Positions 36,401-49,200 of a DNA stretch of 64,000 nt are shown here, in pieces. The position numbers and the translations under genes were made by a program. The number at the start of each line of letters is the position of its first letter. Position 1 is the first letter of the stretch. The notes under the pieces are model-generated. The model was not told the DNA's origin. It worked only from the letters and a program-made list of their open reading frames with translations, and did no database searches. Origin of the DNA: Anseranas semipalmata (Eukaryota > Chordata > Aves > Anseriformes > Anseranatidae); contig VXAA01001143.1 in assembly GCA_013399115.1 (NCBI GenBank), forward strand, positions 7,420-71,419, written 5' to 3'.

Positions 36401-36864
36401 TTTTTATGTCTGCCTTTGAAAGTGTTTAGCATGGCAGGATTTTTCTTCCAGTCAGAGAGCAGTTTTTGTGATTTCTGAGGGACGTTCGGTGCTGGCAGGG
36501 ACGGGAGCATTCCTGATTAAACAAACTCCCTAACAGACCAAGTCTTGCACTGCTAAACTCACATGCATTATTGCGCAGGAGGCCAAGCATATTTCAGCCA
36601 CAATGATGGAGTGGGCAGCACTCTGTCAGATCAATTATGTACAAGGCCCATCTTCTCCATGATTCCCTCGATTTTTCCTCCTGACAGTTCACCTTGTGCC
36701 CAACCTTCTGTTCTCACGGAGAAAAACCTGCAGACAATAGAAAAACCTAAGGCTGTTTTTCCTCGCTGCAAAATGGCACAAAGTAACTCTTTCCTGTCAG
36801 GTTCCTCGTGACTTTTCACACTAATTTATCTTGCCCAATTTGGGGGATTTATAGCCTCTCTCTC
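36401..36864. other. Non-coding stretch
   Basis: No gene or repeat recognised. Confidence 0.5.
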
Positions 36865-36881
36865 TTTTTTTTTTTTTTTTT
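36865..36881 (+). repeat. Poly-T tract (17 T)
   Basis: Pyrimidine-only run continuing as CCCCTTTTT; simple sequence. Confidence 0.95.
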
Positions 36882-38490
36882 CCCCTTTTTGTTCTCTTTG
36901 GTAATGTTGTGAAAATAGCGAGCACAATCTAGTCTGCGGGTTCTCAGCGCGGCCCCTGTACCGTTAATAGCACTGCAGCTGGTAGCTGGTACCCCAGCCT
37001 GCTCCATCTTCCAAGTGGGCTTCTGTGCTGGAGCTCAGACGCTGCCCACTCCCCACCCAGGGCAGGAGAGCTCATCCCCACTGGGGTACGGCCTGTTCCT
37101 GGCCATGCAAACACCGCTGAGACTGGGGCGAAGCACACCTTTCGTTTCGTGGCAGCGCACGCTGCTGCCTGCGGAGATGAGTACTAGGAGGTACTGTTCA
37201 TCCCCAGTCAGTTATCTGATGCAAGTGGTCTCAACCATTTATAATCTCTTCTGCCCTGCAGGATTTTTAAAGAAAGGAAGATGAATTTGAATCTTCTAAG
37301 TGAAGGCCAGTATCAGCCCGTACTGCCTGGAATAATTCAAAGCAGATTTCAGATGAGCGAGGTGCTCAGTCAAAATGAATGGAGTGGAGTGAGCTGGGGA
37401 AACTTCAGGGAAGAGAACTGCTGTGAAGCTGGTGCTTCGCCTTTCTCCATCCTGTAAGTCGATCTGTACACCCGCGTCAGCAAAATGAGCTTTGGTGGCA
37501 CCCAGGCTGAAGACAACCAGGAACACATGGCAGAGAAGGAGCTGAACGGCTCAGGCAAAGTTCCTACTATTCCTTCTGTGTGGAAGGAGATACCAGAGAG
37601 CATGTTTAATTCCTACAAACTCAGCTGTGTGCAAGCAAAACCAACACAAAGCGCAATCAAGCACATTGTTGTAGGTGGAGTTAGATTCCCCATATGCAAT
37701 AAAAGGAAGTAGTACCAAACTGAAACAAAGCTCAGACAGATGTATACATACAAATGCGAAACAGAAGTGATGGCTATCAGGAGGGACCTCCTGGAGTCCT
37801 TTCAACACAGTGGTGGTGGAAAGCTTGGGACCCTTTCTCTGCTTTTGGTGGAATTGTCTAAACCATTGCTGCAGTGATGAGAAAGCTTAAGATGAAGAGT
37901 TTTGGCTTAGCTAAATTGTTCAGAATGGCCAGTGTTACTGATGTGCGTAAGGGGAGAGCCCCGTGCCTCTCTGTACAAGATAGGAGCTTATTTGCCTTGA
38001 AGCTGGTGCAAAGAACATTAAACGCAGCCGGAACAACTCAGGAGCGCTGACCACAGCCCATGTCCCGAGGAACTGAAATGGGAGATTGCTCCAGCCAAGG
38101 ATAAGCACGCATTTTTTTGGTTCAGATTGATATCTTCTACAGATGCCTTGTCTTCCTAACAAACCAACTGCCTTTTGCAACCTCTGTCTTCTCTGATCAA
38201 AGGACCGTAGTCTTTCGATTGGACAGAAATTAAGTCGTTTTTCTACCTGTGTCACTTCAAGCTGGGGAGAATTCAAGGACCTGATAATATGGGTTTTCCA
38301 CATAGTCTTTTTTTACTTCTCAGTGTTTTCTCTTTTACTTTGATCTGACCAGTTCTGCTCTCATTTTCCAATCTCACTTCCCTCTCCCTCTTTAATGAGA
38401 ATCCTGATAGCAGATATATTATGTGGTATATATTGCATCAAGCAGTCACAGCACTCTAGGATCACTGTATTATGAGTAAGGACTACACAT
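36882..38490. other. Non-coding stretch
   Basis: 37485-37712 plus is a 75-codon frame with protein-like composition, but no matching splice signals or recognisable family. Nothing else noted. Confidence 0.4.
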
Positions 38491-38960
38491 GGCAAAGTGG
38501 CAAGATTCATCCATGAAAAGTCATTAAATTCATTAAATCAAATTGATTTAAAAAGGAAGATTGTGCAAAATAAAAATTCAAACTTCAATAACTAAGAACT
38601 CTGCAATAAAACATTTTCAAATGTACACAAGTGTCATTATGTGGCATAAAATGTTGTTTTTATAGCTAATTGCTTCTACTATCAATGACTCAGTAGCAGA
38701 ACCTTTCTAAAAAAAGTGTCCTGGAGTGAGCGAGATTACATCTTTAAAGATACCTACTGCATCTTTAACAACGAAGAACAATTAGTCTTTTCTCAGTGGA
38801 AAAGGTCAGCACTTTCTCTGGTCTCTGTATTTAAGGTTTTAATTAGAGATCAACTATGTAATGACGGTGCCTGATGGTGCAGTGCTTTATGTGCTGCTAA
38901 GGCTGGCTGCAGACAACTTAAGTCCTCGAATCCTTTTACTTCCTATTTGGGCATATTTCT
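38491..38960. promoter_or_regulatory. Enhancer-like AT-rich block, candidate conserved non-coding element
   Basis: Contains CATTAAATTCATTAAATC (38522-38539), AGCTAATTGC (38664 region), CAATTAG and TTAATTAG cores, an AP-1-like ATGACTCAG near 38685 and paired ATCTTTAAAGAT/ATCTTTAAC motifs (38740-38770). No repeat or frame. Inference from texture only. Confidence 0.3.
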
Positions 38961-39659
38961 GGTAAATACCTTGAAATTTTTGACCCTCCAGCTTGAGAAG
39001 AATGGTGAAAAAATAAACCAGCTGGAAGCTGATCCTGGAAAAGATGAACATAGTTCATCTCAAATTTTTCCCTTTATCGGACAGTGATTTGAGAAGAATA
39101 TTTAGCCCTGTTGCAGAAACCTTGTAATTCCAGCTCCTAACACTGCTGCTTTTCTGCTGGGTGCATTTCTGAAGGAAGGGGCCCAATAACCTAGATTACT
39201 AGCGAATATTTCAATCTGACAGCTCACTATCTATCTGACAGCAGTGCTGTGACAACACGTCTGGGTCAGATTCAACACTATTATGTAAGCCACCAACCAA
39301 ACCTTTTTTTGAATACATTAAAGGCTGCTTAAGTACAAAACCCACTCATGCAAATCTTAAAATGCAGGGAAATATTTGGCTAAGGAGAGTTTTTGGACAC
39401 CCCTTTATGCCCACACATTATAGCAAGCGATCACACTGAGAAACAGCCTCCACAAGAAACTCCTTTGCATTTCCAGCATCGAAGAAATGTAACACATGCC
39501 CAAATTCCTCTGGCAAGAGGAACAAACCTTAACTCTGACCTCAGCTGGAAGTTGGCAACGCCAGCTTTGGAAAGGGAGGCTCAGACTGCCGGTACCTCTT
39601 GGGTGGAAGCAGGCAGAGGAGGGAAATCAGCTGTGGGAAGAAGGCTTCCTGGACAATGG

Positions 39660-39660
<1 letters not shown>

Positions 39661-39690
<30 letters not shown>
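39661..39690 (+). repeat. (TTTTG)n microsatellite
   Basis: Five to six perfect TTTTG units followed by a T run. Confidence 0.95.
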
Positions 39691-41437
39691 ATCTACAGCA
39701 CGATATCCAGCATTTCTTAAATCACTAGATTGTGCATGACCAGAAATGCCATCTTGGGTTTCCAGGAAAGGGATGAAGGTGGTAGGACTCCCCCGTGCCT
39801 TTTGGCAGAGCTCCGGCAGGTTTTGGCCAGTGGTACCAGACAGATGGTTGGTGTGACTGGAAGCCTGGCCATTTCTTCTGGGTTGAAATCCTTTCTCAGT
39901 GCTTCTGGAGCCCTTTGGCTGCATTGCATTTCTGACCCAACCACGAGCGAGATTTAAATAGGGCACTTGTAAGCAGAAAGAACGGTGCCCACAAAGGGCT
40001 TCGCAGCACTTTGTACTGTTTGGTATTAGCATCTCAGAGGCTATCTGTGCACGCAATGTTTCACAGCTACCAAAACAATCTCCACGCCACTGGCTGAGCC
40101 TGTGCTACAGCCATTTATCCAAACCACCCGTCAACCCCTCTTGGGCAGAAGTGGGGACCCAGGGGACCCAGGAGGCAGAGCCTGCCAGCAGCGGGACCGG
40201 ACGCTCTCCGGTTTGAAGGGCACGCGGCAGGGCTGGCTCCGGGCCAGGCTCCGGGCGGCCTGAGACACGTCCCTGCGAGGGCAGGGGCTCTCAGCTCCCG
40301 ACGAGATATCACTTATGAGGCATATTTCATGCCCTCAACAGTGGCCTTTTTCACCTGAATGTCACATCAGTGTCACCGGTTCTTGCTGAATTTGGAGCTC
40401 AGCAGTTCCTGGGGGCTGGGAGCATCTGACCGGAGGCAGGATATTGCTTATCAGCATCTTGGTTCCCTAGGAGGCTGACTCTCCAAACTCCTGCTGAGCT
40501 GTTACCCAAAGGCTTCCATCTGAGAAAGAAGGAAATGCTCTGCACCCCACTCCTAATTCCTGGGCCTCCAAGTCTAATAACAGAGAACAGCCTGGGACCT
40601 TGCCCGTGCTCCTTGGAGGCAACAGCAGAGCTCACAAGGCACACAAGACAAAAAGACTGAGCAGAGAAAGCTGCTTTAGTAGGAAATGTGGGCAGGAAGG
40701 GATTTCATGCTAATGCAGTGGCCTTGGTACCAGCCCATAGTCATTAACAGGACTGTTAGCACAAAAAGAAATACCAACCAAGTTCCTGTGATGTCCAAAG
40801 GATTTAGTGACAGGGAGCCCCGCACAGAGGGCACAGATGGATATATCTATGAATACTGTACCAATTCCTCTAGTTAAAGCAGAACTAATTTACTAAGTAG
40901 GTCTGTCCTTCCTTTCCTTAAAGTGTGACATGGTGACAGATCTTGAATACCCTCATTAGCATTGGTGGAGGTACTTGGATCTGTCCTTATAATCTAAGCA
41001 GACTTTGGCCCTTCTGGTTTTAAATGCTTCAAGAAAACCTATACTCCTCATATAGAACAAAAGTGAGCACAATACTAAATTTCATCATTTCCTCATCATT
41101 CATTGTGTAAGCAGGCAAAGAAAACGGACATTGTGCTGTTTCAGAAAGGAATACTCTCTTTGGGGCTAGCAAGTAAGAACATCATGTTTCACATATATGA
41201 TATGCAAAGTATTTGATTATTTGTAGAAATCCCTGTGATTCAGCAGCACTGTGGGCTATGTGAATCAGAGGGTGATAGGAAGGGGTGTTTATTTGAAAGT
41301 CTTGTCTCCCTTAGCAGCCTACAACGTCTCTAATCCTCAGCAACCTGCTTCCTCTCTCCCAGAAATGAGGTCTTTCCTGCACAGCCTGGTTCCTGTACTC
41401 CACCAAGCTCCCTGCCTCGGATTTTGAGGAGGTTACA

Positions 41438-41490
41438 CATTGGTGTAGGTGAGGTGTATGTTACCTAAGGAGTTAGGTTCGAGTCCTCTG
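41438..41490 (+). mobile_element. Possible tRNA-derived SINE head
   Basis: A B-box-like GGTTCGAGTCC at 41476-41486 is preceded by an A-box-like TGGTGTAGGTG at 41441-41451. Spacing is short for an intact tRNA, and no stems pair. Weak. Confidence 0.22.
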
Positions 41491-41953
41491 ACAGGGGCGT
41501 AAATTATCTGAGGTATGACATGTGAAAATATGGTTATTCATATTCTTGTAAAACCAGCTACTGCTGCTGATTGTTAAGAAGAAAAGCTGGCCCATTCCGC
41601 GTACCAGTATCTGCAGTTATACCTGTTGTATGGACTTACTTAGAAATGGAAGTCCTTCTGAAGGAGACCTTCACAGAGCCATTGGTTGCTACAAGAACAA
41701 ATAGGACCAACATCTGGACTAACACAAATGTCCAAATTGATGCTTTTTCAACTCCAAGCATATCTTTAAGATAATCATTTCCTCCTAGTGTCAACCTAGA
41801 TAGATGGGTTGCCTCTACGTATCTCATATTTCCCAATGGATCTAAGGAGGGAGGGAGATCTCACCTCTGATTTTTTAATGCATAGTCAGCTCTCATTGTT
41901 AATGGATCAAATCCAAATTCTTGTAGTCTAAGCAAGGGGAATGGAAATCAGTA

Positions 41954-41980
41954 CAAAAAAAAAAATAAAATAAAAAGATG
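41954..41980 (+). repeat. A-rich (AAAAT)n tract
   Basis: Simple A-rich repeat, no further structure. Confidence 0.85.
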
Positions 41981-42397
41981 GACAAAAATAATTTCATTTC
42001 TGTTACTTTAGTTTCAGTAATTTTATTAGGCATTGCCCCCGTGCTGTCACATACTGCTTTCTATTACCCACTTTCCTGTACTAGCTGCACTCGTAAGAGT
42101 AAGAGGCACAGTGGCCCATGACTTGGTAGGTCAGCATTTTTTATTTCCTTTCAGCTCTCTCTAATGAAAAGCACATGCGTCCAGTAAATCTTGCCTTTTC
42201 CCTTATTAAACCAGTCGATGTTCATTATTGAGGTCTGTGCCTGGCTGGGTGGGAATCAATAAGATGATCCTTTTAATCGCCTTAGTAATCAACAAGCTAT
42301 TTCTTATTTCAATCTCAGCCCAGTAGTCATTGAAATCCAATGATTTATCTGCATTACACTCACACGCACAGAGCAGGGAGGTTCTATGTGCGTACGA

Positions 42398-42413
42398 AAG
42401 AGAGAGAGAGAGA
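42398..42413 (+). repeat. (AG)n dinucleotide repeat
   Basis: About seven AG units. Confidence 0.9.
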
Positions 42414-42734
42414 AGGGCTAAATTTCACAATGCACTTTAAATTAACGTGCCAGAGAGGTGCCCCCAGTTTTATTATTTACTTCCTAGTAACCAGTACACG
42501 CATGCCCGCGAGGACTGAGCGGGAGTTAGACGATGTGCCAGTGCCTGCAATGCAAAAGATGAAACTGCAGAAAATAAAGGCATTTTTAATGTAGGGAACA
42601 GCCAAGACGTTCATTATGCCTACCCTAAACCTACTTTTCTGATTTTTCCCACTCATTCCCTTTTGTGCCTCATCTGGGGAGACAGCACAGTGCCGCCGAG
42701 AGCCCGCTGTGCTACGAACCCTATAAGCATGGTT

Positions 42735-42828
42735 CTGCTGCATCACTGGGGACAATTTTTGCCCCTCAGTGCCTCACCTTCCCCAGCTGTAAAATGGGAA
42801 TACTTGGGCCAATCACCTTCGTAAAAGA
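42735..42828 (+). mobile_element. MIR/CORE-SINE-like fragment
   Basis: 'gcccctcagtgcctcacctt' followed by 'ccccagctgtaaaatgggaa' is close to the MIR centre (cctcagtttcctcatctgtaaaatgggaat). Confidence 0.6.
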
Positions 42829-43344
42829 CTTCAAAGAAAATTATTATATAAGCACATTAGTTCAGTCACTGATCATGACTGTGTTTCAGAAACAAACGTT
42901 GCTGTCTCCTGGAGTCTTACTGAGCCACATGTTCTGTCGTATGAGCCTAACTTACATGACAAGAGGCACATTTAGGGATCTTCCTATCAGAGCAGGTTGA
43001 GTCCTGTTGTACTCTCCTTTATGTGGCTGTATTTTGAGGGTTTGGACACAAAAATACTTTAATCTCTCTTGTTTTTGCTTCGATTCATCCTGAACTTGTT
43101 GTGTACATAGAAGGCAAGGGAAAAAGCCAGAGGAAAGCAACAAGAACTGTAGTTTATAAACTTCCACAAATGGAAGGGTCACTCACGCAAGCCCTCCTCA
43201 GCGGAGAAGCTCCTGAGCTGTTATTAGGTCTGGTTATCTGAGTAAGGATTATTTGCACAGGTGAGGTGAACTGAACACCGTGTGCCGGTGATGTTTCTGT
43301 ATGAAATGTAGTTCAACTATCCAGTGAAAGCAGCTGGGCAGGAA

Positions 43345-43413
43345 TGGCAAAACCCTGACCTTGTTGAAATAAGCAGCAAGTCTTCCGCTGATTTTAGTGA
43401 TTTTACCCTGTAT
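43345..43413 (+). repeat. Candidate ancient interspersed repeat, copy 2
   Basis: 'gcaaaaccctgaccttgttg' with 'cttccgctgattttag' and 'gattttaccctg' parallels 36318-36400 in the same order and orientation. Confidence 0.3.
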
Positions 43414-44149
43414 TTTCTTTTTGCTGAAAGATCATTATAGTGTGAATTATGGACCGTGTTAACAGGTGGAAAATTGGGCACGGGGACTTTTTCCTACTAA
43501 TTTATAAACTTTGTTTTTTGGAGAACAAAAAATTAGAGGAAGAAAGAAAAAAGTCAACGTGTGAGAGTCTCAAGTGCAGGCGCTGGAGCATCTTTCAGCT
43601 GTGCCTCCTGCTACGTAGGGCTGAGCTGTGTTTGGGCTGCAACCTGACACTGCCGCTTTCTCCCCCAAACAGAGCTTTTTCTCATAAAATTCAGTCAGGC
43701 ACTTCTTCTCAAGTTCTTCATACACTTTTCGCAAGAAAAAAGAAATCATTCATATCTCTCAAAGAGAGTCTCGGATTCTTCAGATATTTTCCATTATAAG
43801 CTTTTGGCACCATTATTACCCACAGATCGAGTTACTTTTCTGATCCCTCTTCTTTCATCTACTAAAAATGGATTATTTCATTATTAGCCTGGAACCGTTA
43901 CTGTTCACAGAGATCAGGTCTGTATATGAACAATGCCTTCCCCAGTATATTACTGAAAATCCCGTGGCTGTTGTAAGGTTTCCTTTAAACACTAGAACTC
44001 TATTTTTTGTGAAATCAGCATAGCCACATAGTCTCTGAAAGGAAATTCCTTCTCTCTGAATTATACAAAAGCAAGATATGGTCATTTTCAATAGTTTATG
44101 GAAGATCTTAACTGGTGCTAATCCTATTATTAGTATGTTTGTGTATATA

Positions 44150-44178
44150 GCATATGTATATATATGCATATATATATT
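44150..44178 (+). repeat. TA-rich microsatellite
   Basis: Interrupted (TA)n with TATATGCATATATATA. Confidence 0.85.
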
Positions 44179-46096
44179 TTCAATGTCTAGGCTAACATTT
44201 ACTGTAACTTGACTATATTTTAATTATCTAATTAACCGTAATTTAATGTTGCTGTTATGTCAAATCTGCCAATGTGTTAAAACAAGTCCAGAGAAAAATG
44301 GCTGGACTGCGTCACTAAATTCTCCAATTTGAACAGCTCAGATGATGGGGAACAATTTTTGTTGTTGTGTGTCCAGTTTCTATTTTTAATATTCCTCCTC
44401 TTCCTTTGGAAGTCTGTCTGTCCACATGTGGATCTCAGTTTGAGAAGCAGGGAAATCTCCAGAAAGAAAATGCAGACCCACGTCATGAACTGACAGGGGA
44501 ATGTTTCCACGCCAGTGGTAGGAGATGTGTCCTGCCCTCCTTCCCTTTCCTGTCCCATTCTCCAGTTCCTGTGGTGAAAACCACCCCCAGCATCAGACTT
44601 CTCACAACTGGGGAAATCTGTGGAGCGGGGTGGAGATCTCGGTCTCGCAGGTCCTGGGACAGTGCCCACCTGCACGACTGCTGCTCCTGCTTCCACCGAG
44701 TCCTCGGCCAGGCAACAGCAGTGTGAGTGCTGAGCCCGCTGCCTGCACCTCTGCTCCATCTTCTCAGAGCAAATCATCCTCTCGTGCCCTCAAAGTGTTT
44801 TCCTGCAGGAGAGCACCTGTCCTCTGAGAAGTGGGCTAAATTCGTCCATTAATTTTGCAAAGACCACCAATAATCCAAGCCGGTGACAACTTCTAGATGC
44901 CAGCCACACGGACGGAGGCAGAACAGATGGGACGCCAGGTAGAGAGCTCCGCTTCCCATCCCCAGTCCTCTGAGAGGAGCTTGAATTCTTTATGTCCTCC
45001 ATGTGCCTGCTAATTAAAGTGTCTTATCTGCTTAGACTCCATCAGAACATGTTTTCTACCTAATATGAGACAAATGGTTTATGCAAGTAGAGTCCTGAGT
45101 TAGACACTCGGTTCACACATGAGCGAGGGTGACTGCAATATTTTAAAGATTTATTGTATAATGACGTTTCCTTCTGTGTTTAGCTGAACTTATTTAATTG
45201 AGCACATTGCTTCTTTTTACCTCCTTCGTATCTCCTTCCTATGTGTGCCGTCTCCATCCTCATGCAAACCCATGCCAACGAGGCAAGAAAAAAAACCCAC
45301 CTTTGACTGCAGTTGCCTAGGTTTGATTCTGAATCTGGAATTTCACAGGAATCCTCTGTTACGCTGAATTATCACATAGAGGCGAGTGTAACATCTTTGT
45401 GGGCTGTAGGCTGTTCCAGACTCTTTGTCCTCCATGGTAATGTCCCAATCACACTGAAGTGCTCCCAAATGTGCAAGGACTATTTAAGCTTTGTAAATGC
45501 CGTCCTCCAAAAATCACTCCACATAAATGTTTCATGTCTCTCCTCTGCGATGCACAGGCCCCAAACATTCAGCTGTGAGGGTGTTTATATTTGTGGAACT
45601 CTCTTGAACATTTGCTGTGGATTTCAAACAGCTGCTACACTGAAGCACTGGGAATAGTAAGATCATGAATATTCAGGTGAAGCCACTGGAATGAACAGCC
45701 GTTAATAGAATAAATGCCTAAACAGTTGTGTAAGGCTTATTAAGACCTATTGGGGCTGAGATAATAAATTCCCTCTTTGACATGTTGCAACTACTGTAGT
45801 TTAAACATTTTGGACCACCTCTTCAGAACTGAAAGAAAAAATTATGTTAGTTCTGTGTGATAACACAATGAAACACCTGGAAGGCTTGGCGCTTGTATTA
45901 GATTTGGCAGAAAGATTTTAACGTGCTAGCTCATCCTCACTTAAAATCATGGCACTGTTTATTGTGTTAGTTGTCAAGGTTATCCAAATTACATACAGTC
46001 TGGAGTGAGCACAGTTATCTCACTAGAAAGTATATTTTTTTCTACATTCCTTTCAAGTTTGGAAATCATCAACAATATTATACTTTTGCATTGCAG

Positions 46097-46274
46097 CAGG
46101 AACATGGACGAAACTCCACTGAACAAAAAGAGAAATGAAGCAGGACATCAGAAAAAGAAAAAAGCATATTCGAAGTTGTCTTATCCTACTGTGGAGGATA
46201 ATCCAACAAAGTTCAGGAAACCTGCAGGCAGCGGTCTAGCTTTGTACATTCAGAAAAGACTGGCGGTTCTGCAG
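46097..46274 (+). CDS. Candidate internal coding exon, unrecognised protein
   Basis: An acceptor-like TTTTGCATTGCAG (ending 46096; a second AG ends at 46099) and a donor CTGCAG|GTGACG (GT at 46275-46276) enclose 178 or 175 bases open in one frame, which ends on a complete codon. The peptide starts NMDETPLNKKRNEAG, has a Lys-rich stretch HQKKKKAYSKLSYPTVEDN, and ends LYIQKRLAVLQ. Composition is basic and hydrophilic with a hydrophobic end; no signal peptide or known domain. The in-frame ATG at 46104 could be an initiator if this is a first coding exon. Nothing like it was found nearby to join to. Could also be a non-coding RNA exon or chance. Confidence 0.25.
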
Positions 46275-49200
46275 GTGACGTTCCTGTTATGAGGACACCT
46301 GGCTGGCTGCAGTAAGCACAAAGCACTGGATTTGTGCTTGGCGTATCAAGAGTGCTTAATTGTTGCAGGAGAACTGTCTTCTCCTTTGAATTTAGCTGTC
46401 ACGTTGCATTATGCTGTGCTGTATTGCCTGGATCTGGCATACTATGTCACGAAACATAAAATCCGACAGCATGCAGCGTAACTCTTGCAGGTTAAAATTT
46501 AAAGGCAAACTCAGTAATATTTGATCAGTTACCTGCTGTCAGCTCAGATAAAGGGCATTTGATCTACAATAGCAGGGCTAACTTGTTAGAAGCAAACTTG
46601 CACATGGCAACACAGTGCTGCATTCAGCTCTGCAGCAGCTGTGAGCTGGCGAGCCCCAGCAAAGCAGCTCAGGTGCACTTTGAACTTTTAAAAATTAACC
46701 CATTTGGCTCTTTCTCAATGTTTTAAGAAATCTATCAAACTGCAGTCCTATTTACTAGTCTCTGTTAGAGACAAGTAGACTGGTAGTTGTTTTGAGAGGA
46801 AACTCACAGGTTACATGACATATCCAAACAAGTGACTTCATTCCACTGAAATTTGTACAAAACCCTGTTTAAAAACACTACACTTTTTGAGGCCTTTTTG
46901 CAAGCAGTGATTAGCTTTTCTGATCTAGTTGCATGAATGATCTCAGATGTGTTTGTTGACTGCCCTGATGTATGCAGCATACTGTATAAATCAGCCGTCT
47001 GCATGAAGGAGAGTCAGAAGCTAGTCAGGATGAAATAAAAGCTAAAATCCCAACATTTCCCTTCACACCCTTCCCCGCTCTCCCATTTTTCTGTGACCTG
47101 TTTATCAATATGAGAACCAAATCTGTTTCGGAAACTTCTGTGTCATGGTTACATTTTGGGAGGAAGGAACAGATGGAATAGATTAATTAGTCAAACTATG
47201 TTTAAGTAGAAAGGCATTTCTTTCCATGAGTAGCCAAAGGCTAGAAAGAACATATAAGGGACAAGGAGAAGTGCCTCGGGACTTCTTGCTTGCTGGAACA
47301 GCTTCCCGGTTTAAGGCTTTCAGCAGCATAAAGGGTCTTTGATTTCAGCTGCTATTAAGAAGTAGGTCAGGAGGTGCCTGGTTTGCAGGAAGGCAACTGC
47401 TCCCTCCAGCCTGTTGAAAGTAGCCACTCCAAAGCATTTTCTGCATGTCATTTTTGTACAGACTCTGGCTTATAATGATTTCCACTAGCTATTCCTGCGA
47501 TATGAAGGCAAGTGTCCCTGCAGCTAGTATCCATCAGTGCATGCTCTTGCTCTTCAGCACGCGCCTGCCTAATACAATGCACCGTCATCTGTCTCTAGTT
47601 TTCCAGAGCCTCAGGCGAATACTCATTTCATCACCTCCCAATTTTTCCTGCTTGGAACAGAAAACTTGCCACTACACTTCTGGCTCCAATGCTGCTAGCT
47701 GCCACGAAGCTAGGCCAGACACGCCACTGCTTTAGAAACTTAACACGACTTTGTTTAACTTTAATATTGATCTTTGACTGCTCGTACAACCCTATGTGAA
47801 AAAACAAAGCCCAGAAAAGCAACTGGTTTAGGAATCATCGTGCTCATGTTTCAGGCGGCTTAGCAGAGCTAACTCGCACCTGGTGCCATGCACTGGGCAG
47901 CGGCTGCAAGGCTCTTGCTTGGCTTCAGTCACCCTACCTACAAGGAGATGCTGAAGCAAAACACCTCCATCAGGATCGTGGTCGTATTAATATCCTTTGA
48001 TAGCCCATGGAGAGAAATCCGCACATCCTGAATGCAATTTAGCTCCCTCCAACGGCCTGTTTCTTACCACAGATCATAAAGGGGGTCACAGGCTGACCTG
48101 GCTTAGGTACACTGCAACCGAGTGCCAGGCGGATGGATTCAGCCCTTCCTCTTGCTGGTTTGGTTTGAATGGAGCAATTCCCACAAGTAATCATATTTAC
48201 TAACTAAAATGTGTAACTTCCCTCTCTGACAACTTTTGGAGAATGTGTTTTACTGCTGTTTCTATTTTTATTTTCTGTCACGGACAGGAAGGGAAGATGG
48301 GCAGGAGTCTGGGACGGAAACAGTTATTTCAAATAACTGAGTCGGGAAAGATTTTGGCTAAGAGGGAGGTTTAAATCTAACCCAGATGTAGCTCATCAGT
48401 GTCTGGAACAGGAGAGATGGTCCCAATCACAGAGTAGCACCCAAGGCTGGCGCGGGAAGCAGCGGGATAGCTGGGGTTGAGGAGAGCGTTGTCTGCTCAG
48501 CCTCCGGCCAGAGGAAACGTGCCGGAGCTGTGGCTGGGCACTGCGGCTCAGGGAAAGGGATGGAAGGGATGGAGCTCACCAGCAGGTCCTGCTGGCTTCT
48601 GCTCGTGTTGGCAAAGGGACAGGGCTGATACAGGTCTGAAGAAGAAAGCCTTTTCCTTACTGCGCTGCCTGAACCAGGGTCTCCGTGCACGGGCGTGAGC
48701 AGGCACCCAGGACAGCAGCTGGAGGGACACGGCAGCCCTGGGCTGCCCGAGCTGGCGCAGGGTCACTCTGGTTTGCTGGTGCGATCCCTTGCCTCCTCAT
48801 CTCCATCTTCCTGAAACGAGGTGGCAGTTGTGTACCGGAGAGGTATCGCCAGGTGCCCGGGGCTGTTCCTGAGGCGACAGGCATGCACACAGCTATACAT
48901 CCAGGTATATATATCCAGCACGCCTCATACAGAGTTTGGCCAGTGCTGTAAGCTAAGCAACCAGGCCACAAAAATTAAACTCTGAATAAAGTTTAATTCT
49001 CCTGATCATGGATGAGAAAGTTGACAAATGACCCAGCAAGCTATCCAGTGACAGAAAACAGAAAAGATATTATGTAGGACCTTCTCAAGTTTTTTTTTTT
49101 TTCCCCAAGTAGCTTTCTGAGACTGTCTAAAAAATATATATCTGTTTAAATTCACCGTATTTGTCATGTCTTTGCTACAGATATGAGAGAGAAGGTAGGA

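Larger units (their letters stand above)
38961..42734. other. Non-coding stretch with GC-rich patch
   Basis: 40130-40290 is GC-rich without clear exon signals. The longest non-CR1 frame in the window (171 codons, minus, 39541-40056) crosses the (TTTTG)n array and is rejected as coding. Nothing else recognised apart from the short repeats listed separately. Confidence 0.4.
42829..46095. other. Non-coding stretch
   Basis: TA-rich microsatellite around 44150-44178. GC-rich patch 44510-44760 with overlapping open frames but no coherent exon. The 166-codon minus frame at 44277-44777 looks like chance. Confidence 0.4.

Noticed and set aside
39541..40056. 171-codon minus-strand open frame
   Set aside because: It runs through the (TTTTG)n array (giving a KTKQN-type stretch), has no recognisable domain and no splice context, and its length is within chance for 64 kb in six frames.
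44277..44777. 166-codon minus-strand open frame
   Set aside because: Overlaps two long plus-strand frames in a GC-rich patch, shows no family resemblance and no coherent codon bias.
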